Of a DNA stretch of 64,000 nt, positions 12,101-23,206 are shown one piece after another. This stretch comes from Lingula anatina (Eukaryota > Brachiopoda > Lingulata > Lingulida > Lingulidae): the NCBI RefSeq assembly GCF_001039355.2, contig NW_019775471.1:172042-236041 (forward strand). The letters run 5' to 3'. Below the pieces are notes generated by a model, which was not told where the DNA came from, searched no databases, and saw only the letters and a list, made by a program, of their open reading frames with translations. The position numbers were made by a program, and so were the translations under genes. Numbering within the stretch: the stretch's first letter is position 1; every line of letters begins with the position of its first letter.

Positions 12101-12453
12101 CATTATACGGCGAACTTGCCACTTACAATTAAAAATGTCGTACGGAAAATCGAATATAGGGTTACAATTTCATCGCACGATCGATGCAATATAACCTAGA
12201 CTTTACCTCCCTTTCTTTTCAGATAATTTATGAATAATTCTCTTTTCGTCGCAGTATCTATCACAGCCAAATGGGCTCCTTCACTCATACACCTTTGACG
12301 GGCATCGTTCCACGTCAGGGTGCTCTTGTCGAGGCGCATACAATAAGTTCCTACAGTTTCGTAACGGTCAGGGCAAGGAAACGCTGCACAGCTTGATATC
12401 AGGTGACACGCACACATCAGCCACAGATTTATGACCAAATCTAGGTGTTTCAT
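9149..12453 (-). CDS. Lectin gene 1: C-type lectin, TSP1 and sushi modules (3' end not found)
   Basis: Minus-strand exons are 12453-12207, 11579-11358, 10912-10742, 10316-10143, 9817-9641 and 9373-9149. All junctions are phase 1. The protein has a signal peptide (MKHLDLVINLWLMCACHLI), then a C-type lectin domain split over exons 1-2 (residues about 27-156). This has [25 protein letters not shown], a QPD motif and HDFPC where WND usually stands. A thrombospondin type 1 repeat follows (WGFWKPWGSCSATCGQG, residues 157-213), then three sushi-type modules (to about 405). QPD is known for galactose-type calcium binding, but loss of WND makes binding uncertain. The last exon ends in an open phase at GTGAGC, and the terminal exon was not identified downstream, where a Tc1-like element lies. 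It is paralogous to the genes at 16982-22891 and 26508-31116. Likely a secreted recognition or matrix protein. Confidence 0.85.
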
Positions 12454-12544
12454 TGTGAAAATAAGATGTAACCATATGCTGATACAGAGAGCGCTACATT
12501 CAATGGGAGCTCTACACTACCTTATGTTGGATGGGGATGGGGCA

Positions 12545-12553
12545 TTTTATATC
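12545..12553 (-). promoter_or_regulatory. TATA box of lectin gene 1
   Basis: GATATAAAA on the minus strand lies about 100 bases before the ATG. The same word is 92 and 93 bases before the ATG in the two paralogues, inside a conserved upstream block. Confidence 0.65.
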
Positions 12554-12985
12554 CACCACTGACCTGACCGACCTTAACTTGAGTATTTACTTTATACTGA
12601 GGCATGACCCTTATTGGACTAAAGATAACAAACAGTTAGATATACACAAGTTATTGACAAACGGTATGTAATCATTTTCATACCAGAAATGTATCCATGA
12701 CAAATCTTTAAAATAATGGCAACGCAATGATATTTATATTATAAGGAAATTGAAATGCAGTATCAATGATCAACACAGAATATTAAAAGTTAATTAAGCT
12801 CCCCATAAATTAATACTGACAGCTAGCAAACAATGGAAAAATCGATCAAATAGTTTATTCCACCATAGATAGAACTCATGTGCCAAATGTTCCATAGCAG
12901 TAAAAGAAAAATTCTTATTTCCAAATGTAGTAACCGGCAAATGTCATTATATGCTACTTGGATTTACACTACCGATCGTCATTGG

Positions 12986-13160
12986 CCCCATTCAGAATAG
13001 AGGACTAACAAGTCCTAGGGTCAAATATGGCTGACCAGTTGAATACTTCCACACGGGATATCCATTCAGTGTCTATTGGCGGATAAGACTGCGATCTTTG
13101 TAGTTATAGTCGCCATATTTGACCCCTGGATTAGTTAGTCCACTATACTGAATGGGATCT
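12986..13160. mobile_element. MITE-like inverted-repeat element
   Basis: The arms, about 45 bases long, begin CCCATTCAG and contain GGGTCAAATATGGC; they pair across a 175-base unit. There is no coding content. It is probably a nonautonomous DNA transposon upstream of lectin gene 1. Confidence 0.7.
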
Positions 13161-14140
13161 TAGGCTTCCGCTCGCCTATTCTTACAAAATCGTTTACTCC
13201 ATGTACTGCCCCATCGCTGAAAACAAAGTTACCTTGTCCTTACGGTTGTCTAAAACTTGGATGTAAACAAATTTGAAGCGATATTCACTACAGGTGTGCT
13301 TTAAGTGTGAAAGACAGGCCTAGGTGTACATAATATCTGAACTATAATACTTAATTTATTTACATTAATTCAGCCTGTAAAAATGGTTTTCTTCGCACAT
13401 TATCACAATTAAGCAAACCTACATGTTATGACTTTATTCTTCTTAAAACGTTTTTGCCATATCAATTGTAAGTGTAACTGTTAACGACGCTTCTCAGTTT
13501 CTCACCAAGGGTGATTTTTCGCCATACATACCACGGGGCTGATATCTAAACAAAAGGATTGCAGGGACTGATATCATTGTTACTGCCAAACCAACCGCAT
13601 GGTTCAGTTCACACAAACAATACTGCTGACTCGACCCGCCATCAAAAAGTGCTCGCTTTCGCTCGCACTTTATGATAGCGTCTCTCGTGGTGACTCGGTA
13701 AAATCCTCGAAAAAAAGCTCGATATTTCGCTTTTTTTCTCGGATTTTACATGAATAGTCACTGAAAACAGAAAAAACAAGAAGGAAACAACATCAGGCAT
13801 TTAATTTATATTTTAATGAAATTGGAAATTGCAATTCTGAAATACAACCGGCTGATTTGTTAAATCGATAAGTCTACTCAAAGAAGAATCTGTTTGTGTT
13901 TCACTTTCATCACTGAGGTCTGTCTGAGTGCGAAGAAAACTCATTTTGTCAAATATTTTGTCAAATATGTCAATTTTCATGTTTTTCGAAAGCAATGAAT
14001 CTCATCCGTTCATAATCAAATGTCAAGGTACAAATGCATTTTGTCGTATAATTATGTAGCGGTATTACATATGGAAAAGATAAACATAAATGAAAAATGT
14101 GTATTTTTGTTATACGCACCTTCACCTCAGCCGAAGACAT
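13161..14140. other. Noncoding stretch with a strong hairpin
   Basis: No exon is visible. A palindrome at 13698-13749 pairs GTAAAATCC...GAAAAAAAGC with GCTTTTTTTCTCGGATTTTAC, and just before it AAGTGCTCGCTTTCGCTCG is nearly self-complementary. Both may be the core of a foldback repeat. Confidence 0.5.
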
Positions 14141-14483
14141 TGTGACGATGTGGTGTGTTAGTTGAGATTATTTTATATTGCTACCGGTAGATGTCTCTAT
14201 AAGTAAAGTGTTGTCCGGCGCGCAAGTTTGAATCTCTCCTGTGATTGGTAACTTAAAGGTAAAACTGTTCGTTGTATAATTGGTTCTGATTGGTAAACGT
14301 GTACTATCTGAACTTGTATATAAGGGTTGACTTGAAATAAATCGGCCCCTTTGGGCTCTTCTTTGCTCTTCACGCTGGAGGCTTTGATAATCTTATATGC
14401 TGTTTCTGTTATTTACTCTGAGACACCAGTAAGTACATTGTTAGTTGTACCTTCATAAGGCACTCGGCCGCGAAGGCGTAACA
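14141..14483 (+). mobile_element. Probable solo LTR with ACAT target duplication
   Basis: This 343-base unit starts TGTGACGATG and ends GGCGTAACA. It is flanked by ACAT on each side (14137-14140 and 14484-14487). Inside are TATATAAGG at about 14317 and AATAAA at about 14337, the order expected for the U3-R of a compact retroviral-type LTR. No internal retroelement sequence adjoins it, so a solo LTR left by recombination is the best reading. Confidence 0.6.
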
Positions 14484-14983
14484 ACATTTCTGCCTTTTGA
14501 CTTGCGCTTATGAGTTCGTCGTCCGAGATATCAGAAAATTGTTGAACAGTTTCATAATGAGATTTCTCTGAGTTTGACTTGCGCCCACGAGTTCGTCGTC
14601 CGATACATCAGAAAACATCATTTCTACAATGTCGCTGTCAGCTTTGCCGAAAAATGAATGAGGGTGACTGCTATGTGCGGGAAATGGACAGGAAACTGCC
14701 ACGTGTGGGAGATGGGCAGCCAACTATACTCACACAAAAGCCACTTACCCATATCTCTGCGGAAGCACACGCAACCACAAACCATTCACACAAATGTAAA
14801 TAATTGGACGGTGACCACAATTACACAGAAATTATCGGCGTAAGCGCAGGGAAAGTCCATTCTTTGATATCACCCCATGCGCGGTGATATCAGCGTGTTC
14901 TATTCAAAGTTAGGGGGGTTTGGGTGGGGAACATGCACGATTTCCCTTTATATGTATGACATATAATGCACTGTTACCCCCTC

Positions 14984-15043
14984 GCCCGATATACACAATA
15001 GCATGCCGAGCGCCAGCGAGGCATGCTATCGTGTATATCGGGC
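14984..15043. repeat. 60-bp near-perfect palindrome
   Basis: GCCCGATATACAC reads forward at 14984 and as its complement at 15043, and the symmetry continues to the centre (GCGCCAGC region) with one arm mismatch. Such a sequence would form a stable cruciform or hairpin. It is probably the terminus of a foldback element. Confidence 0.85.
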
Positions 15044-15050
15044 TCGTGAA

Positions 15051-15107
15051 CAGTTTTCATTATTTACTACAGTTTTCATTATTTACTACAGTTTTCATTA
15101 TTTACTA
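15051..15107. repeat. Three perfect 19-bp direct repeats
   Basis: CAGTTTTCATTATTTACTA occurs three times head to tail directly after the palindrome at 14984-15043. It is a minisatellite seed with no recognised function. Confidence 0.9.
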
Positions 15108-15329
15108 CATAACTCCATCCGTAAGTGGTCTTGAAAGACGAAATCCCTCAAAGAGTGTTTTTTTCCCCGACATATCTTTTTTTCAAGGGGTGAAAATAAT
15201 CCCATGATATTTGCCTATCCAGTATTGGGCAACCGCTATCAGCAGTTTGGCGATCTGTTGATACTCGGACTTGGTCTTGATATTTAAACCAGGTTTACTT
15301 TTCTAAATTAAGAATGAAACAATTGTTTT

Positions 15330-15885
15330 CGTATTAGGTAAGAATGAAAATGACAGCGTCATGTATAAGCTTTGGGTCTTTTTTTTTAATGAAATAAAAT
15401 TCATTTGTAATTTTCCATAACATGAAATGCAAGTGATCACTAAAACATGACCCAATGAAGATGATAATTTAAGTAATTAGTTTAAGGAGATGTGAACTAA
15501 CACTTGCCTAGTAAAGAAATATGGAATATCAGAGAATTTTAGATCGCATCCAAAGTCAAAGACCATAATTACCTCCACCAAGGGGGTTATGTTTTCACCC
15601 CTGTGTGTTTGTCTGTCTGTCTGTTTGTCATCAACATAACTCAAAAAGTTATAGACCGATTTTGTTGAAGTTTTCAGGGTAGGTGGAAAATGAATTATCT
15701 TAGAAGTGATTAGTTTTTGGTAATGATCCGGATCAATGATCAATCAAAAATCGCTGCCTTGGCGGAGGTCTGCGCTCTCGGAGTGCTTTTCTAGTATTGA
15801 AATGGAAAGTAAGCGGCAGCAAGTAAACTTCTTCGTGGAAGTCGTCACTGTAATACCACCAAGCCCTGGTTGCGTTAAGTGGACA
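15330..15885. repeat. Upstream segment duplicated at 31441-31815
   Basis: Except for an insertion at 15570-15795, this region aligns colinearly with 31441-31815. It lies upstream of lectin gene 1, and the copy lies upstream of lectin gene 3, so it marks the extent of the ancestral gene duplication. I see no intact coding frame shared by both copies. Confidence 0.75.
15570..15795. mobile_element. Inserted repeat with ACCTCCRCCAAGG inverted ends
   Basis: The segment begins ACCTCCACCAAGG and, near its other end, has CCTTGGCGGAGGT followed by CTGCGCTCTCGGAGTGCTT. The paralogous region near 31725 lacks it and reads straight through (CCATAATATTTAAATGG). That copy is therefore an empty site defining both borders. 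It resembles a repeat type widespread in aquatic animals; I do not assign a superfamily. Confidence 0.75.
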
Positions 15886-15959
15886 CTTAAGGGCCACCGT
15901 ATATGTCTCTTTCTTCATATGTGGCCCATCAAATGCAGGTTTAGAGCGGAATGTTTCGT

Positions 15960-16330
15960 TTGTTTGACCGCATGAACCTGCGTGTCTCGACTTATGTCTT
16001 TGAGTTGCTTCTTGTGTTTTGGCAATGTCGATTGCATTGTCGATTTTCAGCAGATTTTCGCCCAACTCGAGTATATTCGACTGTGCTCAAGTCGCTTTGC
16101 ATCCAAATATGACAGTGTCTAGTATGTGTTCATTAGGTGGGGTAAATATGCCCCTGCTAATCATAGAATCAATTCTTTTCAAAAACTGATCCACAGTTTC
16201 TCCGTTACGTTGTGAACATGTTTAGAATTTATATTAGGGCAGTCTAAATTTGCCTTCAGGCTTGATAAATTCCTCACATTCAACAAAGTGGATTTCAAGT
16301 TCTTTTAATTCATCTTCCAATAGATTAATT
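15960..16330 (-). pseudogene. Ty3/gypsy Gag-like remnant
   Basis: On the minus strand broken frames read RNGETVDQFLKRIDSMI, then HILDTVIFGCKAT, then ENLLKIDNAIDIAKTQEATQ. This order (GE-x-V-x-x-F-x-x-x-L, then D-x-V-F-G, then an L-x-x-A-I-x-I-A-x-x-x-E helix) is that of Ty3/gypsy Gag capsids in animals. Stops occur near 16240 and 16090. No pol follows in this place; the pol remnant at 690-3665 could be another copy of a related element, but that is not shown. Confidence 0.7.
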
Positions 16331-16828
16331 TTTTATTGTGTAGAGGGGGAGGTGTGTACATTAAGGACACCTTCAGACACGTGATTACTGTAAGCAATGC
16401 GTTGTGCTTAACATAGAAAAATGAAGTGTATGTCTACCGTATCAGCAGTGCCAAAATATGTAGTCTTACTATCCCTATCATCCAACTGCAAATTAGACAT
16501 TAGACATTGGTGTGTTCCATTTTAGATCAAATAAACTGCTTCATGATAACATAAGCCTCGTCGATTGAAAACAAACATTTCTCAAACGGCCGCACACATC
16601 ACTATTTCAACTCTTTACCATACATGGGTGAAACGCATACACGTGCACGCACGCATAACGCGACTTAAAAATATACTGCATAATGAGTAAAACGTTCAAT
16701 AATACACTTATGCACTTAGAATGAAACATTTATTGACATCGAAGGTAAATTAAAGATAACTACTCAAAGCGCTCGAGCCTCTTAACATGTATACATATAA
16801 TACTTAAACGGTAGAGGCAAACCATTGG

Positions 16829-16859
<31 letters not shown>

Positions 16860-16981
16860 CAAACTTAAATGTGCAACAAGGGCATGTTTCCAATGTTTGT
16901 TTTGATTGTTCTTCTTTTAAGAAAATATTTTTAAACAAGGAAACTGGCGATGAGCCATTAAAACGTTAACACTTTTGTCAT
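16331..16981. other. 3' flank of lectin gene 2
   Basis: A (GA)n run lies at about 16830-16858. On the minus strand CAATAAATG near 16730 could be the polyadenylation signal of lectin gene 2, about 250 bases past its stop. Nothing else was recognised. Confidence 0.45.
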
Positions 16982-17380
16982 TTAACCCACAATAGGTGCC
17001 ATTGAATCTTTGGGTCGAAGTGCGCAAATGAACGGTCTAGTTTCCCAGCAGGGGGCTCCTTTCCACAGAAACGCTCCACTCTTCCCGCTTAATTCGACGC
17101 AATCGGTAGGGGAGCGCGCGGACGGATATCCGAATGCCCAGATGGTGTAACCACCACCGCCACCACCCAGCTTGGTGCCGCCATTGTTCAAAGAATTGCT
17201 GCTACTTGCACTGTCATCACCTGGTACGACAATGACAGTGGCTTTATATTGCCAGTCTTACTAAGGAATGTTATTTTAATATTAAATTACCATAGGATAA
17301 GTTAATTGATCTCACTGATGACGGGATTAACGTACGCATAATATATAGGTTAAAACAGAGGTGCAGTAATAATATTTGTC

Positions 17381-17450
<70 letters not shown>

Positions 17451-19326
17451 NTTTTGTAGAACATTTTCTCGACAAAAAATAATATTCCATATTAAGTGGT
17501 AACCCTGTATATTATAAAAACATCCGTATGTTGACTTTTTTGACAGGCTTTTAATTTTATCAATTCGTTTATTCGTTGGCACACTTAGGCCCCATTTCCA
17601 TAGACACAATCGGTCTTACGTAGATCGATCCAAATGTCCCTGAGTGCAGCCAGCTTAACAGATTAACACATACTCTCTTAATTTTATGCAGAAGAAAGAA
17701 ATTCTGGTGATTGAGCGAGTACGTTGGAACAACAGGATGCGTGTCGTTCAGTTAAGCTGATTGCATTTAGCGAGAGTCCCCGCAGAGTTGGAACGATCTA
17801 CGTTGACCAATGGTGTGTATGGGAATGCGGCCTTACATATTCCTCATTGTGTAAATACTATTTACCTATCCAATATTCGGCAGTTGCAGACAAGAACCTG
17901 ACGACGTTCTGGTATTCGTATCTGTTCTTAACTGTCAACAGGTGAGACAGCGGAGACAGCGAGGAACACGCCTTCATGGACAGAAAATAATTGTATGCCT
18001 CTGTCTTTGGGTCGGAGATGTACAGACACAAGCTGTCGGTGACCTCAGTGAACCCATCAGGACAGAGTTTGGCTGTAAACGGTTAAAATGATTAGATAAT
18101 GACAACATACTAGAAAGAACACAAAACAAAATGCAAAAAAAAAAAAAAAACAAATAAATAAATAAATATAAAAAAAAATAAATAAATAAAAACCTAGTTT
18201 ACGTTTCACGATTTACGTCATGTATATTTTGAACTTGCATAAGTGGTTCTCATTATATCAAAATACCAACCCTGTACACATACCTGGACACGGCTGTCCG
18301 TTGCAGGTTTCAACCTGAACTAATTGCCCTGGGCAACCCTTGCCACCATTGGATGGAGGTGGACTATTACACGCCCTGTGTCTTGTCTTGTTGCCTTGAT
18401 CACAAGTTTTGCTGCACGTTGACCAGTGTGTCCAGACACTCCAGGCTCCATCCACTGTAATAGGAAGCAGAACGATATACATGTATATGGTTCTGCTGTC
18501 CAAGCAGTTCCATCAAAAAAAGAAAAAAAAATAATAATAATAATTAAATAAATAAATAAAACTAAAGAAAAAGAGAAGTCATCTAAACCGCGAGCGCTAC
18601 TGGCTAACTATATGTTTTGTAATGTGGATGTCAACAGCGAACACTATTACAAATTGAAAATTTTACATTTGATTCTAAATAAATTGTTTTCGATGAGGAG
18701 ATGGTGAATATTATATTATCATTGATTGATTCTGGCATACAGCAATGTACTTCCAAGGCCACATTTTGGGTAGCTGGCGTGTCTGCGTGAATTGCTTTAT
18801 CATTTATGTCTTTAAGGTGACCTAGTTTGGGTGTATTTCTGAGGCCTAAATAACACACTGATTGTGTTAAACAAAATTATACAGATAAGATATAGCTGTC
18901 AAGTCACTCACCCGGGCACTGTCCTGGGAAGCAAAATTCAGTTTGTCTGTCAGCCCCGGGGCAGGGTTTACCGGTGCCAGCAGGTACTGGGTACACACAT
19001 AAACGAGTACGAGACCTCAGACCTTGACCGCAGGACAAGGAACACGAACTCCATGATCCCCAGATACCCCAATTCCCATCTGCAAATAAATAAGCTTCAA
19101 TAAGCTGAAACGTTACAGAACATGTGTTTGATATCTCCACCATCCCAAGGTCCCGTTTTGTGATTGTGTTTTTATCATTTTTAGAGTTTTAATACAAATG
19201 ATGCGCAGTAGCATGTTACAACCAATTTGAGCTCTAACCTTATCTTGTTTAACATTGAAATATTTTACTTTGACATGTGGCTATCACCATTTGCTTTGTC
19301 ACCCACCACAAACCCCCCACAAAAAA

Positions 19327-19358
<32 letters not shown>

Positions 19359-21424
19359 AAAAGGAACAACGGCGTTAACAACAGAGGGAAAACATTTATT
19401 TGATGAGGCCCATACCAGTGTTCTTACAAGTTACGAAAAGTACATCAAAATGCATCGTTATTTCATATTTTCTTCCTTGACGCGAGGGAGGGGGTGCTGC
19501 AAAGGTGGGGATATTTTGACCGCCCCCCTTATCCTGTGAGACAAGCAGATAAGACCTCCACCATTGTAAAGTACACAACACACAACAAGACTTACCTGGG
19601 TCATATTCACATACAAAATTAAACTTGAGGCTACAGGGGAAATCGTGAAAACCGTGGGTTCTCCAAACCTGTAACAGTATACAATCTTCTTCCACAGAGT
19701 TTCGTATGTTTTCCGGTTGACCACTAGCCCATAGATAACTGGCAACGCTGACACCCCTCGAATACCATATCCAGTTATTCTTTCCATTGGTGTCCTTACC
19801 ACCCAACCAAACTTCAGGACCTCCAAAAAGACGATTAGAAACTGATAACTTTTAATAAATGAATACCATTTAATACTGAAACTCAGACAGGGTATCTGTA
19901 TAATTAGAACAAAACATTGTTATTTCATTGATCAAAACTAATGATTACTTAACAACGTTGATGTCGTCAGCATTTATGATTAAATATTCCGGTGCGTACC
20001 GGGACTGCGTAGTATTAAAGGAGTTCCCTCAAATTATTTTTTTTTTTCAATCTGTGCAGATTTCGCGCATGAGTAGTTTTTTTACGATATTAACTAAATT
20101 AAAACAGGCAATAAAATATGTATTTCATCCATTTATGTCCGCATGTGTAAGAAAATAAACGATATAGAATATCAAATCACATGGCAAATTGTGGGCAATC
20201 TACCCAATCTATGGAAAATCCAAGATGACGGCATTTCAAGAGACATTTGAATAAATACAATACTTTCAACATTTATATCTATTTCTTTTGAATTGGATGT
20301 GCATCTACATTGAATTTGGCTAACTGATGCAAAGAAGTATACGTGTAATTTTCGAAACAGGTGTACATTTTATAAAATCCTTTATACTTTTTTTATCTAA
20401 ATTTTACGCAACGCTTCCAATTCATTCCTATATAAAAGCATCCTTGCCTTAAATAATTTGGCAAAATTCCCATATAAATCAAAGTAATAAATATGATGTT
20501 TCGGAACGCTAACTCTACAAAAAACTAACTTGATAATCCCCATTTTTTTCAGATTTTTACACACGCGGTGAGCAAACATTGTCTTACAATTTCTTTCAAA
20601 CCCATTAGGGCAGAAATGGTGTGTCAGACATATGAAGGAGCCTCCATATATAAACACAATGGACAAATGAAGTATCACACCCTGAATCAGAGTAATCAAA
20701 TAATAATTAAGTAATCAATAATCAAAGTAGACAGATCGTGAGCAGTTATAATGCATGGTCTACATTTTTGTGAAATTTGATGTTAATAAAATGATACCAG
20801 GAGGATCATGCCACTCCCCCAAAGTATTGGTTCAGTAGGGGTGACATTTCTATTGTACATTGTGTGTATACGCACTGCAATAGGGAAGTACACGTATACT
20901 GCATTATGTATACAATAAATATTATGTAAGTAATAACGGACGGCCATTGGGCACTTCCTACAATGGGATTACCTACACAAACTCCCCATTTGCGATCTGT
21001 TTCATAGTTAGAAGTTGTAGCACACCATGGTTTGTCATGTGCACGGCTGGTGCAAATCGTGTATACTGTACCCTTAAAATTAAAAGGTAAGACACACGGA
21101 GCACCATTGCTGTTCCCACCAGTTGTCTTAGCAACAGAACCTAAAAAAACAGGATAAGGTTGAACATGAGGGTTAATCTTCCGAAGACTTGCAAACAACA
21201 AAGTTGCTTAACTTTAACGAAAATATGACTTTGCCTCTCCAAATCGAATTATTACTTCATAAAAGTGTATTTCATGTGGCATACTTTGCGTTAGATATGC
21301 ACACTGTACACGCATACTAGACGCAATATGTGTTAAACCATTGTCTTCTTATCATGTAAAGCACATGTAATATCTTATAGGGTTACAATAGAAATGCACT
21401 CATACACACACATACACACACACA

Positions 21425-21523
<99 letters not shown>

Positions 21524-22891
21524 NAAAATGTTCTTGAACTCTTCCCTTTCCACCTTCTCTGAAATCGTAGGGGGTTGGAAAAATAATGTATCGATCTGCA
21601 AAGTAGCCAAAAGGGATCGAGTCTAGAAGGGTTCGGTACGATCACTTCAAATGGACCTACCGATTTCCCGTATGTGGAAAAAAACGTACATCACCCACAC
21701 TTAAAGCATCGGTCACATCCGGTCGTACGGGCTCTTACGGGCTGTTTGCGTCCAAATCTCACGTCCCACGCAAGTCCTTCTTGCGAAATTTGGAGTTCGC
21801 AGACCGCCCGTAAGCAGGTACGGAAGATGTTGGACAAAAGATTCTACGAATAGCCTGCGAACAGCAAGGTCGCAATTGTAACTTGCTCCCCTCGAACGGA
21901 GTTAGCAATAGAGACACGCGTTGTGCAAGCAATGAAGCAATGAAGGCGCACGCCCTCACAACTAACGAACAAAGTCGAGAGCACACCGGAAATGCCTCGC
22001 ACGTGCGTCACCCCCACGCCTGCTGTATAAAAGGCGTGCTCACGACGCACGCTCGTGTCCTTACAATGAACGTTGACTGTGTAACGTGTACAAGAATTTT
22101 CAAAATGTTCAATTTTTCTCAATTGAGTTTCTAATATGCCTCCAAACGGCAAGAGAAAGAAGCTTACATAGTAAAAAAAGGGAGGAGGAAGAAGAAAAAA
22201 GAGGAGAACAAGAAGCAAAACTGACGTACGCCGTGTGAGGCAAGTGTGAAGCAAAACTGACGCAAAAGGGCACTACTTTCGTCGTGCGTTGCAGTGGTGA
22301 GTGTGTGCCACGTACACAGGAAAAAAGACAAACTCGAGAAATGAGTACAATTTCCACTGACATCGCTCCTTGCAATTAGCGTCCCTGCTTGAAAGGACAT
22401 CTCATGTGGCCTTTGCGACTCGCAAGGCAGACTTTACCTTTACGACCTCCACGGCCTCCGCAATACCCAAAAATCGCAGGGGACGTACGATCTGGAAATT
22501 CGTGCGTCCGGCTATGACCGAGGCTTAATGCAAGCGTACTTGCCACAGCTTGTAGCCACTTACTATTAAAAAAAAACCTACATAAAATCGTATACAAGTT
22601 CATTGTGCGGCACCAGTGACAAATGTAATCTATTTTCTTTTTACCTCCATTTCTTTTAAGATAACCGATGAATAAGTCTCTTTTCGGCACAGTATCTATT
22701 ACGGCCAAATGGGCTCCTTCACTCAAACACTTGCGGCGGGAATCTTCCCATGTTAGGGCGCTCTTGTCAATGCGCATACAGTATGATCCTACAGGTTCGT
22801 AACGGCTAGGACAAGTAAACGCCGCGAAACTTGATATCAGACTGCATGCAAAAAACAGTCCCAGGGATATGACCAAAGTTAAGTGCTTCAT
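16982..22891 (-). CDS. Lectin gene 2: CTLD split by an FN2 exon, two TSP1, second CTLD
   Basis: Minus-strand exons are 22891-22645, 21140-20973 (FN2), 19820-19596, 19079-18912, 18454-18284, 18072-17866 and 17220-16982. All junctions are phase 1, and the model gives 474 residues ending in TAA. ATG 22891 was chosen to match gene 1; another in-frame ATG lies at 22912. The order is: signal peptide; first half of a C-type lectin domain (to residue 82); fibronectin type II module (83-138); second lectin half with QPE and HDFPC (139-213); two thrombospondin type 1 repeats (214-326); and a second lectin-like domain (327-474). The last has CPDGF, WIG, a Gly-rich loop and FLWKGAPC...PFIC. Skipping the FN2 exon keeps the frame and restores the gene 1 and 3 layout at 418 residues. 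A secreted protein is likely. Confidence 0.87.
17384..17511. repeat. (TA)n array with a Tc1-type terminus, inserted in the last intron of lectin gene 2
   Basis: About 33 TA repeats end in an N (17451). They are followed by AATATTCCATATTAAGTGG...CCCTG, which resembles the inverted end of the element at 7222-9061. The matching intron of gene 3 (near 26930) lacks this sequence. It is therefore a lineage-specific insertion, and the N suggests the array length is not real. Confidence 0.65.
18120..18195. repeat. Low-complexity A-rich AAATA repeat
   Basis: This intronic run of AAATA/AAATAA words lies between the second TSP1 exon and the second lectin domain of gene 2. Confidence 0.85.
19321..19362. 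repeat. (AAAG)n microsatellite
   Basis: About ten AAAG units lie in an intron of lectin gene 2. The equivalent intron of gene 3 has a plain A run at about 30127-30150. Confidence 0.9.
20973..21140 (-). CDS. Fibronectin type II cassette exon of lectin gene 2
   Basis: The exon is 168 bases (56 codons), phase 1 at both ends, with TTTTTTTAG before it and GTAATC after it. It encodes [34 protein letters not shown] and [10 protein letters not shown], the full FN2 signature with four Cys and the conserved WCATT. FN2 modules bind collagen or glycans in known proteins. Its place is unusual: it falls in the intron that splits the first C-type lectin domain, between LKRNGG and GPEVWLGG. Neither paralogue has it; their first introns are about 630 and 310 bases. 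It may be alternatively included. Confidence 0.85.
   Translation of the reverse strand, partial: VLLLRQLVGTAMVLRVSYLLILRVQYTRFAPAVHMTNHGVLQLLTMKQIANGEFV
21398..21523. repeat. (CA)n/(TA)n compound microsatellite
   Basis: CA and TA runs end at an N (21524) inside the first intron of lectin gene 2. Confidence 0.95.
21701..22528. mobile_element. Nonautonomous DNA transposon with TTAA target sites
   Basis: TTAA lies at 21701-21704 and 22525-22528. The inverted ends start AGCATCGGTCACATCCGG on the left and AGCCTCGGTCATAGCCGG on the right (complement). The interior is GC-richer than the surroundings and has no transposase frame. TTAA duplication points to the piggyBac or Kolobok superfamilies. It lies in intron 1 of lectin gene 2, between exon 1 and the FN2 exon. 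Confidence 0.75.
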
Positions 22892-22973
22892 TGAGAAAAT
22901 AACAGAAACCATATACTGGTGCAGAGAGCTACATTCAGTGGGAGGTCTACTGTCTAATTTAGGGCAAGGGAGC

Positions 22974-22983
22974 TTTTTATATC
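22974..22983 (-). promoter_or_regulatory. TATA box of lectin gene 2
   Basis: GATATAAAAAGCTCCC on the minus strand lies 92 bases before the ATG at 22891. The same block occurs before lectin gene 3. Confidence 0.7.
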
Positions 22984-23206
22984 CATATCTGACCCAGCCG
23001 ACTGTCTGTCTGATCTTTGTAACTCGGTTATTTACTTTATACTGAGTGTCATAAGATTTTAAACAAACCTATCTCAGACTAATGATAACGAGCATTAAGG
23101 GAGGAATATTATTGCCAAACGAGTTGTTAACATTTTTCAATTCCAATTTAAAACAATAATTGTCATGCGCGCATTAATATGAAAATGGAATCAATAGCAG
23201 CATTAA

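Noticed and set aside
14508-14723. Minus-strand frame with two SDxSDDEL motifs as a short gene
   Set aside because: The doubled FSDVSDDEL-type motif is curious, but no splice partners or domain were found; it may be a transposon 5' exon fragment.
15733-15960. Minus-strand frame (RAWWYYSDDFHEEVY region) as a gene
   Set aside because: Its end lies in the inserted repeat at 15570-15795, and the paralogous copy near 31800 has a stop; it is not under coding constraint.
20397-20699. Minus-strand frame with [11 protein letters not shown] as a further lectin exon of gene 2
   Set aside because: The resemblance to the CPDGF start of a lectin domain is short, no splice sites fit, and nothing similar exists in the paralogues.
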